Of a DNA stretch of 64,000 nt, positions 47,614 through 61,196 are shown piece after piece. Made by a program: the position numbers and the translations under genes. The notes under the pieces were generated by a model. The model was not told the origin of the DNA. It ran no database searches and was given only the letters and a program-made list of their open reading frames with translations. The first letter of the stretch is position 1. Each line of letters opens with the position of its first letter. The DNA lies in contig JADLZK010000260.1 of assembly GCA_015847255.1 (NCBI GenBank), forward strand, positions 124,001 through 188,000, written 5' to 3'. This stretch comes from Hyparrhenia diplandra. Its lineage: Eukaryota; Streptophyta; Magnoliopsida; Poales; Poaceae.

Positions 47614-49252
47614 ATGAGGTATTAGCTTTGATCTGTTGCCTGATTAATAAGTGTGAAGTCTCATCAGAGCTTATAAATTTTAGTTTGTAGATCAGTTGGT
47701 GCATTAAGATAATGTCTACAGGTTTTCATTGGAATGGCCACATCTCATCCTGGGATCAGCTTCAGGTTGATCAAAACAAGCTTTTGTAGAGTGCGATTAC
47801 AAAGACATAGCTTCAATAACCTAGTGATGATTCAAGTATTGTGAACTCCATGAGAAAGATGGTCTATTTTTAGTGGCCATGGTTATGACTGGAGGCGCGG
47901 CACAGATGGTCTATTTTTAGCAGAGCCGCCGTGCGGTGGACGGGGAAGCACGCCGACGCGGCGGACGCCGACAATTAAGGAATTCCAAACCTGCGCACGC
48001 GTGGGTGAAACAGCTTCCTTTGCGCAATCACGCCAAACGCGAGAACTGCATCGATACGAAGCTCTCAAGAAAATTTATAACTCGGCATATACGTTGTTGT
48101 ACTTTATCGCAAAAATTGAGACAATAGATTTGGGTTCCCGGGAGCAACTCCAATAGCCTTCTTATATCTTTCTTAATTATAAGACAAATTTGATAGATAG
48201 CAGTAACAAAACCTCAAACTGCTTATTTTATTAAATGTCTGTATATTGCTATTCTCTATTCGGAATTTCTTGCTAGTAAAGATGGAGACCAGGAATTATT
48301 TTTATAGAGGTGGAAAGATATAGAAAGCAATGTTTATGCGAATGACTCTAATGATGATTTAGATAGTGAGCTTGGAGATGCTCTTAGCTGATAAATAACA
48401 CTACTACTGCAGTGAATAGTAAGCATATTTTGTTTTGTTAGGATGAGCTTCGACAAACAATTACATAAATTTTGTAATGTAAAATTAGTGTCACTAGATT
48501 CTTGTTTAACCATCTTATATTCTTATCTTATTTATCATGATCAAAATGTATATATAACAACCATGAGCGTATTGCAAAGGTCAACCGAGTTATTTTTTCA
48601 ATATAAAGTCCTGAACACACCGAAGGAAACTCCAACGGTACTGTCAAGGTTCTCCACTGGTAATATTACATAGCCCATATGACACTTTGGTTATCCTTGT
48701 AAACGTCACTTCGTACACTCTCATCCCCATGTGTTACAATCACAACTAACCATTTAGCAGCAGCAGTATACTTGTTCCGTCCATAAATAAATGTCTTCAT
48801 GCTTTGCAATAAGTCGTACGTTAACTTTGACTAATTGTATACAATAAAATATTACTCCATCCATAACCGAGTTAAAGAAGCGCGTCACTTGTTTTGGCAT
48901 CAAGATTTCAACTCTTACGCCAAGATAATGGAGGGGGTAATCTTTAGAGTACATAATTAGTATCATCAGATAGATAGATTGTATACTCTATTCTCATAAC
49001 AAACTTATTTTGAGTTACAAATCTAGTCAAATTTAAGAAAATTTTGACCAGCATAAATATGATAGCAACACTTAATTTTGAGACAGATGAAGCAAGCACC
49101 TCATCATTATGGACACAGCAGGAGTATAGACCGAATCTTCTCCTCAGGTCTCGGATGAAGTGTTGCCGACGTTTGCAAAATTTTTCGTGACTGTAAGGTA
49201 ATTCTCAAAATACAAATTTTTCACGTTGGTAATGATTTGGCAAGTTAAGGAC
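47614..49252. other. 3' flank of RIT1-like gene and intergenic
   Basis: Probable 3' untranslated sequence, then AT-rich intergenic DNA with a small GC-rich patch at 47885-48060. Around 48776-48940 there are MITE-like words (TTCCGTCCATAAATAAATG, GGAGGGGGTA) but no clear inverted repeat. No gene was recognised. Confidence 0.4.
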
Positions 49253-49257
49253 TACAG

Positions 49258-49528
49258 TGTTGTGAAACTTGTCATCAGCGGTTAGGACCTTCCCCTCTCC
49301 GTCTCTCACAATCAATGTAGTGGATGAAAGTAGAACAAGTAGACACAAGATGTAGGGAGACTATTCTTTATTCATCTGAATCTCGGTTGCTTACAATGGA
49401 GGATCTCCCACGTATATATAGTCCGAATAAGTTCTAAAGTATGGAAATCGCCCACACAATAAACGGACTATGATTAGGATTCATCCTTCTCCTTTCCTTC
49501 TAGGAAAGAGTCCGTGTGTTTTACAACA
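49258..49528 (-). repeat. 3' LTR of the 11.3-kb element
   Basis: 271 bp, TG...CA ends. It has the same length as the LTR at 60303-60573 and about 98% identity by eye. It contains GTATATATAG (near 49410), a possible transcription signal. Confidence 0.93.
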
Positions 49529-52500
49529 CTCCCCCCTTGGGCGATTACCACGATATGCATATGCCTCGTCAAAAACTCCATCCAAAAACCCTAGTGGGAA
49601 AAAAACGGTTCTTGGAGAAAAGAGTACATCACATTCGTTAATTGCATTGCACATGTTGTCTCATTAAAAACCTTGTGTGAGAAACCTTCTAGTAAAAAAC
49701 TCACATAGGGAAAAAAAGAGTACAACATTTAACCTTCTTGGTCATATATTCTTCAGGATACTCTATTCTTCGTGAATAGAAATTGATCTTCATAATCTAT
49801 GCATAAACTTTAATGTTTTAGCAAATATGATCTTTATAATTCTAATGGTTTCAATTACCTTCAAGGTAAATTCAGTAAAATTGCTCCCCCTCACAAAGCC
49901 ATCATTTGAATTTGACTCAAAAGTATGGCTTATAATTCTTCCATGAATTATATGGGTATAACAAAGAGCAATATGCTTCATGCAAAAAGAACCACTTGTT
50001 GTGCAAAACAAATAAATTTTATCCTTCAAGATAATAAATCCTTTCAGAGGATTACGGGGAAAAAAAATAAGTTCATATTCAACATCTTCTAGATAGTGTA
50101 TCAAACTTATACAAGCTTGAATACTTTATAGTTCTTCCTTAGTGGATTTTGAAATGGTATATTCTACAAATCTTCAAGATTTTTATAGTATCACTCAATA
50201 ATAAATCCAAGTCTTACATTTTGACATTTAGGGGATAATTTAAATACCAAAGTCACAATTATTCTTTCTATTGTATTTAGAGGATGATAGATTCATTGCT
50301 AGCATTACACTTTCTCGAGTGTTTATATGACACCTTCATGGTGTTTAAGATTTCTCATTTTTCTCTCTGGGTCTATATTCACTTGAGGGGATGCATGGTG
50401 TTTATTCAAGAATTGACTGGTAAATCCTTCATGGATTAATTTCTTCAGGAATATACTTTAATTCTTAGTGAATTAATAATTCTCTTCTATGAGATACATA
50501 CTCTACTTTGCATAAGGGATGAGTGATATACACAATAACGTTGAGTTATTCACTATAAAATCATTCAATGATTGTAATCCTTCTAGGACATGCTCTTCTT
50601 GAGACTTCAATATTCATTCATGAATATATATACCTTAGACTTTAATACTTAGTATGAGATTTCTACAAGTTGCGATTTATATTCTTCGAGAATTATATGG
50701 ATTTTCATAATCCACTTATTAACTGCATATTCGATATTCATTTGTTTCATTTGTCGAGATATAGCGTAACATTCATTTCTTCTTAATAGGAGATTCAACC
50801 TCAATTGCTTTCTTCATTGACCCGATATAATCGCTACAAGCGATTTTGCCATGGACTTTATTTTTCGGATCCGGGTTCTCACAAGAGAAACATTCGCAAT
50901 TAAAGAGGTAGTGTTGTCGACAACTATTTTTCTCTTCTCCCAATACTCTCACAATGTGAGAATATTTTATCTCTGTCATTTCCCAAACAAGAGATGGTAT
51001 ATTGTTCTACATATCCAACACTAATGATGCGCTTAGTATGTTGGATTTCATCTTCATGATGATCCTCTTCATGAGGTGCTCAACCTTCTTCATGAGGTAT
51101 TCTCTTCATGAGAATGGAGGAGTTTCATTTTATTTCTATTCAACAAGTATACACAAAACTAGAACCTACAAAGGCCCCCGTAGATTTTAGCTTGATAGTA
51201 TGCAATATTTAGTTTACTATTCATAAACAAAACTTCGGGTTATAACTTCAAGTTACTCCTCTCATTTATAAAAATATTTGGCATATGCTCCGCTTCATGC
51301 TTTCACAAGAGCATTAGTCAAACTATTAGTTGACTTAGTGCGTGATAGTATTCCTGCTTCAAGCTTTAGGAAAATTTTCTAGATCATTTTTCTTCTCTGG
51401 AAATAATGTTTGGTATTCAAAATAGGCTTTCTCTCCCCTAATGCCAATATTAGATCTTTAATAGCATACTTCAATAGATATCCCCTATCATGGGCTTAAA
51501 ACAATTCAAATTCATATATCTCCAACTACAAGTGGAGGCCCATTTATGTATGCTATGATTAGGTTTTATGGGAAATATTCACGCACATATTTAAACATGG
51601 GGGTTATTATTCATTATGCAAAGTGAGCTAGAATACTTAAAGTGCACTTAAGAATGTTCATCATTCCTATGAACTCAGGGATGTTCTCCCCCTGGTATGC
51701 ACAAAACATAGTTTAGAAAAACTATTTCATTCTCTAGCTTCTTTATTATTTAGCCTAATAAATTGATCCAAGTATTCATACAATTAAAAATATGGACCAT
51801 ATACTACAAAAATATAGATACGCAACATATAAGTTCACATGGAATTTCTTCTAGAATTTTCTAATTGCCATTAATACAAAAATCCCTTAATGCCTTTTCT
51901 TCATAAATCCTAAATCATTATAATTGTGTTATTCACTATCTTAGTTTCACAATAATTCATCCCATCAAATGGGTTAGTCTCCATTGAGAAAATTTTATAA
52001 ACTCACTCCCCCGATCTTAGGGTCGTTTCGGCCCTAGATCAATCTATTGCTTATGCATGCAATGCATGGAAAGCAAAAGCATTCCTTAGTTCAACGGGAA
52101 CCATATAGACATAGCATGCTAGCTAGCCAATTTGATTATGAGGGAAGCACAAAGATAGCTACTAGCCATAATTATAGCTGCTATGCTAATATTCATGCAA
52201 GAGTTGAGGTACTTGTAGCTCAATGAGATACATATGCAGTTGTAATGTGAAACGTTAGAATTCAGTCTAACATAATAGATAACAACAAAATACAAAGCTA
52301 CAAGCTTACTTGCAATTAATGCAAGAGAGAAAGTTAACTTCGGCCGGAAGGGACGCGGGCGTAACTTCAAGTCCCGATACATGCACTTTAAAATTGATTT
52401 AGGATGGCTATGCCTATTAAATATATATTATCCACATTTTCTTATGCCTTTATCCAAAATTACTCCCCCTTTTCATGCCATAACTACTTCAAGTAGTAAT

Positions 52501-54876
52501 TGCTTCAAGCATTATCTATGAATATCAATTCTAATGCATCCATAGAATCCAAATCATACTTCTAGTATTCAATGATTATGACATGAAATTCGTGATATCC
52601 AATGTACTATTCAAATTGTACACCATAGGACTCGGGGTAGAATATAATTTCTAGTTCTCAAGATTAAAAATTAAATACTTAGGATTATACAATTTCTTGG
52701 CTAAATCGATCCTTCTAAGACCGGTTAATATGCCGGTATAGTCCAACTATTCATGTGCTTTTAGGAAATTCAGTTTTCCATCTACCTACATGGTAGTGAT
52801 GCCAAAGAACTATAACCTTCGTGGCTAATTAAGGCTTCTTTGCGGATAAAAATAATACAAAATTTATTTTGATAGGCAATAGGCAATTTGTTTATATGTG
52901 AAAACATATAAATCTAATTTATTCCATGAGAAGTTCACACATATTACTTCAAGTAATTGCAACTAAGAATATTAAACGTTTCATATTAGTCTTCAAGCTA
53001 ACAAATTAACCATTAACCACTTAATTCAACGGGAATTAAAAATTTAATGCACCACCACCACTACTATCAATACTTCAGGATATGGAATTCAAAGATAACA
53101 AATATATAAGCACATGATTTAAGTTCTTCTTCAAGAGAAACTTTATATGTTCCAAATAATATACATTCTTGCATGTCGTAATTGACAAGGGGTAGCTTCA
53201 TGCTTTTATATTCAATAGTTATGATATGTAGTCACACGCCTTCAAGAAGTGTAACATATGCAAGCCATATATTCAAAATTATTGCAATCAATAATATCCT
53301 GGTTCATAAAGCTGTCTAAAAATTCTAACTCAATTTTTCAATTTGAGTAATTTCTAATGGTAAATTCAAATACTTCATGTATTATATTGCTCTTTGATAT
53401 TCTATACTCAAGAGATATTTCTTCTAGAATATAGTTTGATAAAATTTTATTTACCATCTTGTCTTCTAGACATTTACAAAGCTTCAAGCTATTGTTTATA
53501 GAGCAGCGTTAAGCATACAAGCTTCAAAATTCGACCTTCAATGCAATATGATATTTTATAATCATAATTTGGGATTTTACTCATGCAATGAGTCCCACAA
53601 TGCATTTGTTACTTCTATCGGCCATATACTCATTCTAGAGAGTAATTTAGAAATATATATACTGAGTTTACTACACTTCAATGGCAGTAAAATATCCTAC
53701 ATGGATTTAATAATGACCATAACAAATACTTTTACTTTCGGAGTAATTTCAGGATATTGCTTCTTCTTTTAAGGCATGTATATTAACATAACTTGGATCA
53801 TGTGCATATAAGTTTACTACATGTAAACAAGTAGCAAGGTGCAAAAGGTAGCGGATGGTTATTCAAAATATTCTTAGAAGCGTCCTAACATTTTTCAGGA
53901 TTATGGTATATGTAAAATTTTTAGAATGTATACCAAGCATTCATACATCCCAAAAAAATCATATCATATAGGGGAAAAAAAAATATGAGGCTCTCAAGGG
54001 TGACAAGTCAAAGGTCTGTAGAGAATTTAGAGAGCTCATATACCATATATACCATGTTTCTAGTGTAATCATTCAAGATTTTATACTTATTGTTACATGG
54101 CATATAATTATGATGTGCGATATTATAAATAAATGCATTCAAAAGAGCATGATAAAAAAAAATATCGACACACATATATATATAGATTCATGAATATAAA
54201 ATGGATACTGCAAGTGTATATAAACAGCGTACACACATAATTTTTACGCTAGAAAAATATGAGTTTTTCATGTGCAAACAATATTCAAAATTCGTATTAT
54301 TTAGTCTAATCCCCCCTCGTGTACAGGATTGCAGCACACGATCAGTATCCTTCCGGACGATCAATTGGATGTCCATGCCATGGCTGCGCAAGCCTAGCAG
54401 GATGATGGCGCAAAAACCCATGAGTATGGACAGGCCGTCTTTGCTCAATGATGAAACCTGTAGTGTGCCGAGAGCCAATAATTCGAAGACAGCCGCATGC
54501 GGGCGGGGCGACTAGTACTATTGCGGGAAAATAGACTAACAAAAACCATAGCGTGTTGGCCTTCAGGGGCAACGTCCACGATGGAAAAGTGTCAAGCTAC
54601 ATTCAGGAACTTCCTTGCGAGAGGATAGCATCTGGCTTCTAGATGGTACACATATGTACATGTATGTACTGACGAATTAATCTTCTTTGTTAATCCGTTA
54701 ATGTATAATTCAGATTTTTTTTTTCGTTCACATATTTGTTCCATATTTCGTGTCTTCGAGACTACAAGAGGCCAATAATTTAATTGGCGTTTTGCCTGCT
54801 AGGCAATGGCTGGTGGCTGACAATTGTAGCACATACTACCTGTATTGCATCCTTCTGCCAGCGTAACCAATAAATA
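49529..54876. other. Non-coding interior of the LTR element
   Basis: About 5.3 kb of AT-rich DNA. It is full of short self-similar words (CTTCAAG, TTCATGA, ATATTCATTC) and has no retroviral-type motif. The part next to the polypurine tract has CTCGTCAAAAACTCCATCC and CCCTAGTGGGAAAAAAAC, wording common near the 3' end of plant LTR elements. Confidence 0.5.
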
Positions 54877-55100
54877 CTAGTGATTTGCGCGCGCCCATGC
54901 GCGCGAGTGCTGGCCAAAGTCGTTATTCTAAGATAAACATTGCAGAATAAGCCATGATAAATTCGTAGACATGATCTGAACATCACAGTAGTATGAGCAT
55001 ATGGTGTGATGTTTTTAAATCAGATAGGCGTATATTTGGATGGTTCAGGCTCCACTTAATTATACATAGGAGAGTTTAGGGCCAAGTGGCCAGAGAGCAT

Positions 55101-55240
55101 GGTTTTTGGGACACAACATACTTCACAGGCAAAAACCACAACAACGCTGAAGGGAGCGGCACCAAGTTACGGTTTTTGGGACACAACATACTTCAAAGGC
55201 AAAAACCACAACAACGCTGAAGGGAAGCAAAACACCAAGT
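55101..55240. repeat. 70-bp tandem duplication within the Helitron
   Basis: GGTTTTTGGGACACAACATA begins at 55101 and 55171. The two copies are nearly identical, including AACCACAACAACGCTGAAGG. Confidence 0.9.
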
Positions 55241-56007
55241 TCGAGGTCTCATCGATTGATGGTAAGAAAAACAAACAGAACAAAATATCATACAGCTGCT
55301 CCTTTCCAACCCAAAGCACCATCATACAGGGCAGGCAAGAGTGGGTGTATGCGAACTATCTGACAGCAACATACACGCGAATCTATCATGAAGCACATAT
55401 CAGCACCCTAAACTCTTGATTTCAGCATCTCAAAATCAATACCCGGATTGTGGCAAAGAGCTAGACAGACGTCAAGCAAGTTGCACTCTACAAAAGGTAG
55501 CTGAAAATAAGAACACCGGTGCATAGTTCAGAATCATCTACTTGCTGAAAGGCAGCGGCACCATGTGCATTGATCTCTCAAGGAGCATGTTACCAAAGAA
55601 AAAGACCATGTGCATTGAGAATGGAGAGAGTCTGTGAACATATAAACTATAAAGCTACAGCTCGATAAGAAGGACATGCATGCTGAACTCAACTGGTACT
55701 GTTGAAGCAACCTGCGAAAATTTAAGATTTAGAAAAAAAAAAAAAATATATGAGACTCCAAATATTTGTAGGTTATTCATTTTCCTTAAAAATATGTGTG
55801 CAGGTCATTTGAAATTACAGTTATTAAAAGAAGTTAAGCGGTATATGGCAAGCAGTTAATTGGAAAATATGAAGGCCTAGCCATTTTTTTCCCTGGCAAA
55901 AGATGGAAGTAAAATCTGTACAGTAGTTGGTATAGAAAATGATTTATTTTTATTTATATCTCCTTGCCTGATTACCTGTTTGGAAGTAAAATCTTATTAT
56001 TTGTAGG

Positions 56008-58985
56008 TCATGCTGAACTCAATAAGGCTGCCATCATCCCCTGCAGAAATCAAATAGTACAGAATACAAACGAATCATACATGTCTTAGAATTCCTCCTT
56101 ATCTTATGTGTGTGTTAGTTTCAGTGAGTCAACTAACCAAAGCCCAAATTGTAGCAGCCTGCTGCTGTAACCAAGCACACAATTTATCCAATAGCACATA
56201 TGAAAGAAACCATTCAGGCAACTCTTTTAAGGAAAATAGGTGTGCTAATGATCTTATCCCCACAAGATAAGGAGGACTTCTAAGACTCACCAGAGATGGG
56301 AAAGAGAGTCTAAGCAGTGCAATGCAGCATGCCGAATTAGCAAGAGCATGCCAACAATAGTGCTACATGTACGGGCTGTAGGTGCTCAGGAGGTTTTGGA
56401 GATGAAGGCAATCCATATTTGAAAAATAGGTGTGGGAAAGCAAGTGTTTGATGTTTTACTGTAGAGGTTTCAATGGTAGTACTCCATGTTCGATACTGGA
56501 GTTCAGAGTAGCAGGCTAAACATTTTGTAAAAGGTATTATTGGCATATATGCTTCGCAGGATGCCATCCATGATTCCATATGCTCAATTACATAAGCATA
56601 TAGAATATATGGAATTCCTATTGCCAAACCAAAGAAACATTTATCGGAACCAAAATTGCATAAACAAAATTATATTGCATCCAAAAGACAATATCACTAT
56701 TACAGTGAACTGTAAATTCAATTGTAAAGTGGAGTGGTTGGTCACCTGAAAGCAATGGATGGTTTTCGAAATAGATGGTAAAAGAATTCCACGTGTAAGG
56801 AAGCTGATATCCTTGTCATCGAAGGCACTCCCAATGTGTAAGAAATCTGTAACAAATATGTCAATTATCATATTAATGACTGCATCAGGTCTGTAAGCTT
56901 GGTCTTCAACACCCATATGGAATTTATTTCCCTGCAAGCAATTCAGGAACTATTGCTTTAAATGGGAATTGGATCGAGGGATAATAACCGATAATCAGCA
57001 AGAGCATTGCTTTAAAAGCTAATAGCAATGTGTAGTCATTAGCATTGCATTAGCTTATATTCAAGGAAATAGCCATTTTTTTTCTGAAACTTATATTCAA
57101 GGAACCTATTGCAGAACGTAAGCAATGACATATGCCTACGAAGATGCCAAGAAATTCAGCAGAACTGCATGCTTTTCAAGTTTTATAAAAAGATGAACCA
57201 CCAAAACCAAACAATCAGCAGCAGCAAAGTAAGCAGAGGTGAGATCCCCAACAGGAACATCTTCACCCTAACTACAGGTATGGGCCGTTAAATATTACTA
57301 CCAACAATCAAATTCAGGTTTGAGACCACTAATTCAAATAGAGATGAGAAATGTTGTGGTATTTAAAGTTGAAGCATTGCACTGTTTTTTTACACAGGTA
57401 AGGTCATATAATTCATGGAAATAATACAAAGTCCCAAACCAAACCGAAGTCTGAATGTTGTACTTGGGAATTGAACCATGAAATTTTCAATGACCACAGC
57501 GCAATCAAAATAATGATAAAAAATGATGTGGTATTTAAAGTTGAATTGTTGCGATGTTGTTTTTAACATTGGTAAGGTCATATTAATTCATGGCAATAAT
57601 ACAAAGACCCAAACAAGAACAGAAAATATCATACCTGGGTAATCAAACCATGAAATTATCAAAGTGAGCACATTAAGCTAATCTGTACAAAAAAAAAGTT
57701 GTGGAATTATTCTCTGTTGCTGCTGCAGCATGACAGTGCTAATGCAGGTGTTATCGTCAATGCAATCCATCAATCCAATCCCACGAAAATCATGTAGCTG
57801 ATGAATTAGTGGATATTGAAATCTGAACATGGGACATCTTTAAAATAGAGAGGACATTACCACTCCTATTTGCATCCTTGATAAGCTGCTCTCTATGTCC
57901 TTGCCCAAGAGCCTTTTACATATGTCCGCTTTTCCCATCGCCTATTTATTTCTGCAAAATAAAAAGTCGGACTATGGTTATGATATATGTTCGTATCAAA
58001 AACAGTAATAAATACTACATTCATCGAACCTACTGTTGTCTCAACTCCATCTAAGAATAAGTCTTTTTAAGGCAGCACAAATATTTTCTTGACTGACCAA
58101 TATGACAAAGGTACTACTTTTGGTACAGTAGGACCTCATTAAACACACTCTAACTACTGTCTCGTGACTGAGTAAAAATGGAAAACATTAAAGTTTACAT
58201 GGTATTACCAACGTGAATTGAATGTTAAAAAATTATCGAGAACCACCGCCAAGCTCCAACAATAATCACTTGCCTCCAATTGCCGGCAAACATCAATGTT
58301 GTCAATCCTTTTTAACCAATCAATTTCTTTAGCCATCGAAATCTATAGTGGGAAACCGAGGGGGATGTCATAATAGCTGTAGAAAAAGCGCGACAAGGTG
58401 CTAATGATATGCATGGGCGCCAAGCATCGATAGAACATTCGGATCAAGATGATTCCGACGTGTGAAGACCAACCCCAAGCAATTTGCCGGCAAACACACA
58501 TTAGCAGGCATCACATGTCATATCTAAACACACAAGACATACGAAACAATTCTAAGCAAAGGATGTACCAGCTCACCTTTGAGTCTACTGGACTGTTGAA
58601 TCGATTTCTGGAAAGAACCCTTTCTCTTGACCACCTCGCATCACAGTACAAGGATGAATAAGCATCAACAATCAGGAAAGGAAACAGAAAAGCCCAAAAT
58701 CCAAATGAACAAGAAGCTAGGGTTAGGGTTAGGGTTTGGGAGTTGCTCGGGAGGAGGGAGGGGTCACTGCGCCGCCGCCGCCGCCGCCGCCCGCCGCCAA
58801 GCGCCGCCGCGCCGGCCCAAGCCGCCGCGCCGCCCGGCCGCCGGGGGCCGGCCGCGCCAGCGCCAGCCGGCCGCCGCCAAGGCCGCCCGTGGCTAGGAGC
58901 CGCGGGAGGTGGAGGAGCGAGGTGGAGGAGGCGCCCTCCCCGAGACGCCGCCGCATCGGGGAAGACGGAGGGAGCGAGAGGCTTC
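56008..58985 (-). pseudogene. Gene fragment captured by the Helitron (unrecognised protein)
   Basis: Minus-strand exons can be joined: a 5' untranslated exon ending at 58577 (TCAAAG|GTGAGC); 57861-57951 with the start MGKADICKRLLGKDIESSL; 56746-56931 encoding GNKFHMGVEDQAYRPDAVI and ending in SISKTIHCFQ; then 56008-56040 reaching a stop. Phases agree, giving about 98 residues. I do not recognise the family. Upstream are a telo-box cluster (58719-58740, AACCCTAACCCTAACCCTA on the minus strand), a GC-rich leader and TATATA near 59031, like a grass housekeeping-gene promoter. The short product and lack of further exons suggest a truncated capture of a host gene. Confidence 0.45.
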
Positions 58986-59236
58986 GGTGTTTTTTTTTTT
59001 TTTTTTTTTACCGTGAGGAGGGGGCCCAATATATACGTGCTGCTACAGTAGGCTGAGAGAGATCCAACCGTCGAAGCCGAGATCGAACGGTCGAAAATAA
59101 TTCTGCTAACGTGGACGTCCTGGCCGGCGTTTTACTCCACACACAATATTACTTTTAAATATATGAACAAATAATCAAAATATGTACCATATAAATCAAC
59201 AAGTATTTTGATCTATTAGCTTCTAGCTAATATAGA

Positions 59237-60302
59237 TCAGTTTCAATTATGTGTTGGTTGCTCGGATGTAGTTCTTTCTTTGTAGGAAGTCAACAGCGTG
59301 TTGACGAGGCCGAGTACTTCTAGGCAGGTAGCAACATGCCGGGTCGTTGATGGCCCGCTTATAGAAAAGTGATTGTTTGCGTGTAACGGTCTTAGGCTGC
59401 CGTGCACTACGATGCAAGTTCGTGTGCTTGTACTGCTTGTAAAAAAAATACATGTCTTGCATGTACAGATTGCCTTGCTTTGTCCGACGCAACAATGATC
59501 TCAATCGGGATGATGGTCTGCATGCCATGTTACTTAATTGGCTTCTTGCCTGTTTCTACTCGTCGGATGACAATAGGGGGTGGATCAATCCGAATTCAAC
59601 TCGATCAAATATTTGCTTTCATGGTCAAGATCGCGACAGCAAGATGCTGCCTTTACTAATCGGCGATAGTTTGCAAGCACGTAGAACCAAATTTGCAACT
59701 AATGTCGGATCCGGACTTACAGGTCAAATATAATAAGCAATGTAAAAGAAAACGAGTAGACGGCCTTGATCGCAGGGTCGTGTGGCCTCAGCTTTGCTGT
59801 GCAAAAGCGTGAGGGCGTCGTTTCCGAGAACGATTTGCAGCTTACACTACGGGTGCGGATGGCGAGCAAGCTAGCCCCGAGAACATGTACGTATGTGATT
59901 GAAAAACAACTAATGTGCATGTACATATATTAGATGTGTATGTACTTCATTACACATGCATGTACGAGTATATAAATTGGCTCGATAAGGAGCACAAGCA
60001 ATCTGCGAGATGCGATTCGATCTTTCGTACCTTTTGTTCTTGAATTCGAGGAAAAACGAAGGTTGTCGCGATAGGACAGTTCGGCTAGGCCGGGGGACCG
60101 CCGGCGTGACGATGAGTCGATGCAAAGGCAGATTTGTAGCAAAAGCGCAGAGGTAGCAGATCTGTCCGCTAACAACGCGGGGATGTCGACGCCATCGGCG
60201 AAGTTGCGCGCAGGCGCCCAAGACGAGCGCCGGCGTCAAGATGCCGAAGATCGGGCGGCTTCAACGGCGATGTCGACGAAGAGCTTGTCGTGGCCGATAA
60301 CG
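59237..60302. other. 5' interior of the LTR element
   Basis: This is the leader between the 5' LTR and the Helitron, read on the minus strand. The bases after the LTR (CGTTATCGGCCACGACAAGC) sit where a primer binding site belongs, but I cannot assign the primer tRNA with confidence. No gag-like frame was found. Confidence 0.4.
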
Positions 60303-60573
60303 TGTTGTGAAACTTGTCATCGGCGGTTAGGACCTTCCCCTCTCCGTCTCTCACAATCAATGTAGTGGATGAAAGTAGAACAAGTAGACACAAGATGTAG
60401 GGAGACTATTCTTTATTCATCTAAATCTCGGTTGCTTACAATGGAGGATCTCCCACGTATATATAGTCCGAATAAGTTCTAGAGTATGGAAATCGCCCAC
60501 ACAATAAACGGACTAGGATTAGGATTCATCCTTCTCCTTTCCTTGTAGGAAAGAGTCCGTGTGTTTTACAACA
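60303..60573 (-). repeat. 5' LTR of the 11.3-kb element
   Basis: 271 bp, partner of 49258-49528, followed by the target duplication TACAG at 60574-60578. Confidence 0.93.
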
Positions 60574-60578
60574 TACAG

Positions 60579-61196
60579 AACTTCTCAGAACACTCTGGGC
60601 CAAATTAAAGCCGTCAAAGCACGCATCAAGTTCAACATTCGTCCAATCAATAACGCTAGTTTAAGTTTTATGCTAACAATCATCATATTTACTCCAAAGT
60701 GCAGCTTATTAAACTAGCGTTATTCTCATTCATAAGCTGCTGCAAAACCATATTGTTGGGATAAAGTTTTGATAACCAATTACTTTATTTATATATCATT
60801 TATTTATGTACATGAAATCTTAATTATAAACCTAATAAGTAATATCATCAGTTTGTGTAACAAAATCTTTGTACTAACAAGTAACTATTGGTCAAAATAC
60901 GCCTTACAGAGAACAGTATTTGAGGGGGCAGCAGACATTTTTCATCAGAAGTCTTTGCTTACAACTTCTCATTAGCAGACACAAAATATAAATCAAAATG
61001 ATAACCAAGTATATATCCTAGTGTTTGAAAAAGTATCTCAAAACTGAACACAAGGCACAGCGAGAAACTCATTGTAATGGGTAACTGGCAAAATCCTCTC
61101 TACTTCTGATTAAACATTCAGCATTGCCGGAAGGAACCCACCCTAGACAAACCAAAGGCAAATAAGACGAAGATAGCAAGCAAGTAACTTCCCCCC
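60579..61196. other. 3' flank of the eS24 gene
   Basis: AT-rich. The 3' untranslated region of the eS24 gene probably lies in 61050-61196. No other gene was seen. Confidence 0.4.

Larger units (their letters stand above)
54877..59236 (-). mobile_element. Helitron (4.36 kb) nested in the LTR element
   Basis: On the minus strand it begins TCTATATTA (59236-59228), matching the TCTMTAYTA start of plant Helitrons, with A immediately before. It ends CACTAG (54877) with T immediately after, as expected for insertion between A and T. Ten bases before the end lies a hairpin, GCGCGC-ATGG-GCGCGC with a stem of 7-8 pairs. There is no target duplication and no Rep/helicase gene, so it is non-autonomous. 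It carries exons and a promoter-like region of a cellular gene. Confidence 0.75.
49258..60573 (-). mobile_element. Complete LTR retrotransposon, 11.3 kb with nested Helitron, TSD TACAG
   Basis: Two direct LTRs of 271 bp (49258-49528 and 60303-60573) start TGTTGTGAAACTTGTC and end TTTTACAACA. TACAG flanks the whole unit (49253-49257 and 60574-60578). A polypurine tract AAGGGGGGAG (minus strand, about 49529-49538) abuts the left LTR, so the element reads on the minus strand and the left LTR is the 3' one. I saw no gag, protease, reverse transcriptase or integrase between the LTRs, only AT-rich non-coding sequence and the inserted Helitron. It is therefore a non-autonomous element of about 7 kb before the Helitron arrived. 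The LTRs differ at about five positions by eye. Confidence 0.92.

Noticed and set aside
49529..54876. Retrotransposon polyprotein genes inside the LTR element
   Set aside because: No frame shows gag, protease, RT or integrase motifs; open frames are short and AT-rich.
58719..58740. Interstitial telomere repeat
   Set aside because: Only about three imperfect units at a GC-rich leader, fitting a telo-box in a promoter and 5' UTR better than telomeric DNA.
58511..59029. 172-codon Pro/Ala/Arg-rich frame near the Helitron 5' end
   Set aside because: It spans a poly-A tract, a GC-rich leader and the telo-box and reads through a good splice donor; better explained as 5' UTR of the captured gene.
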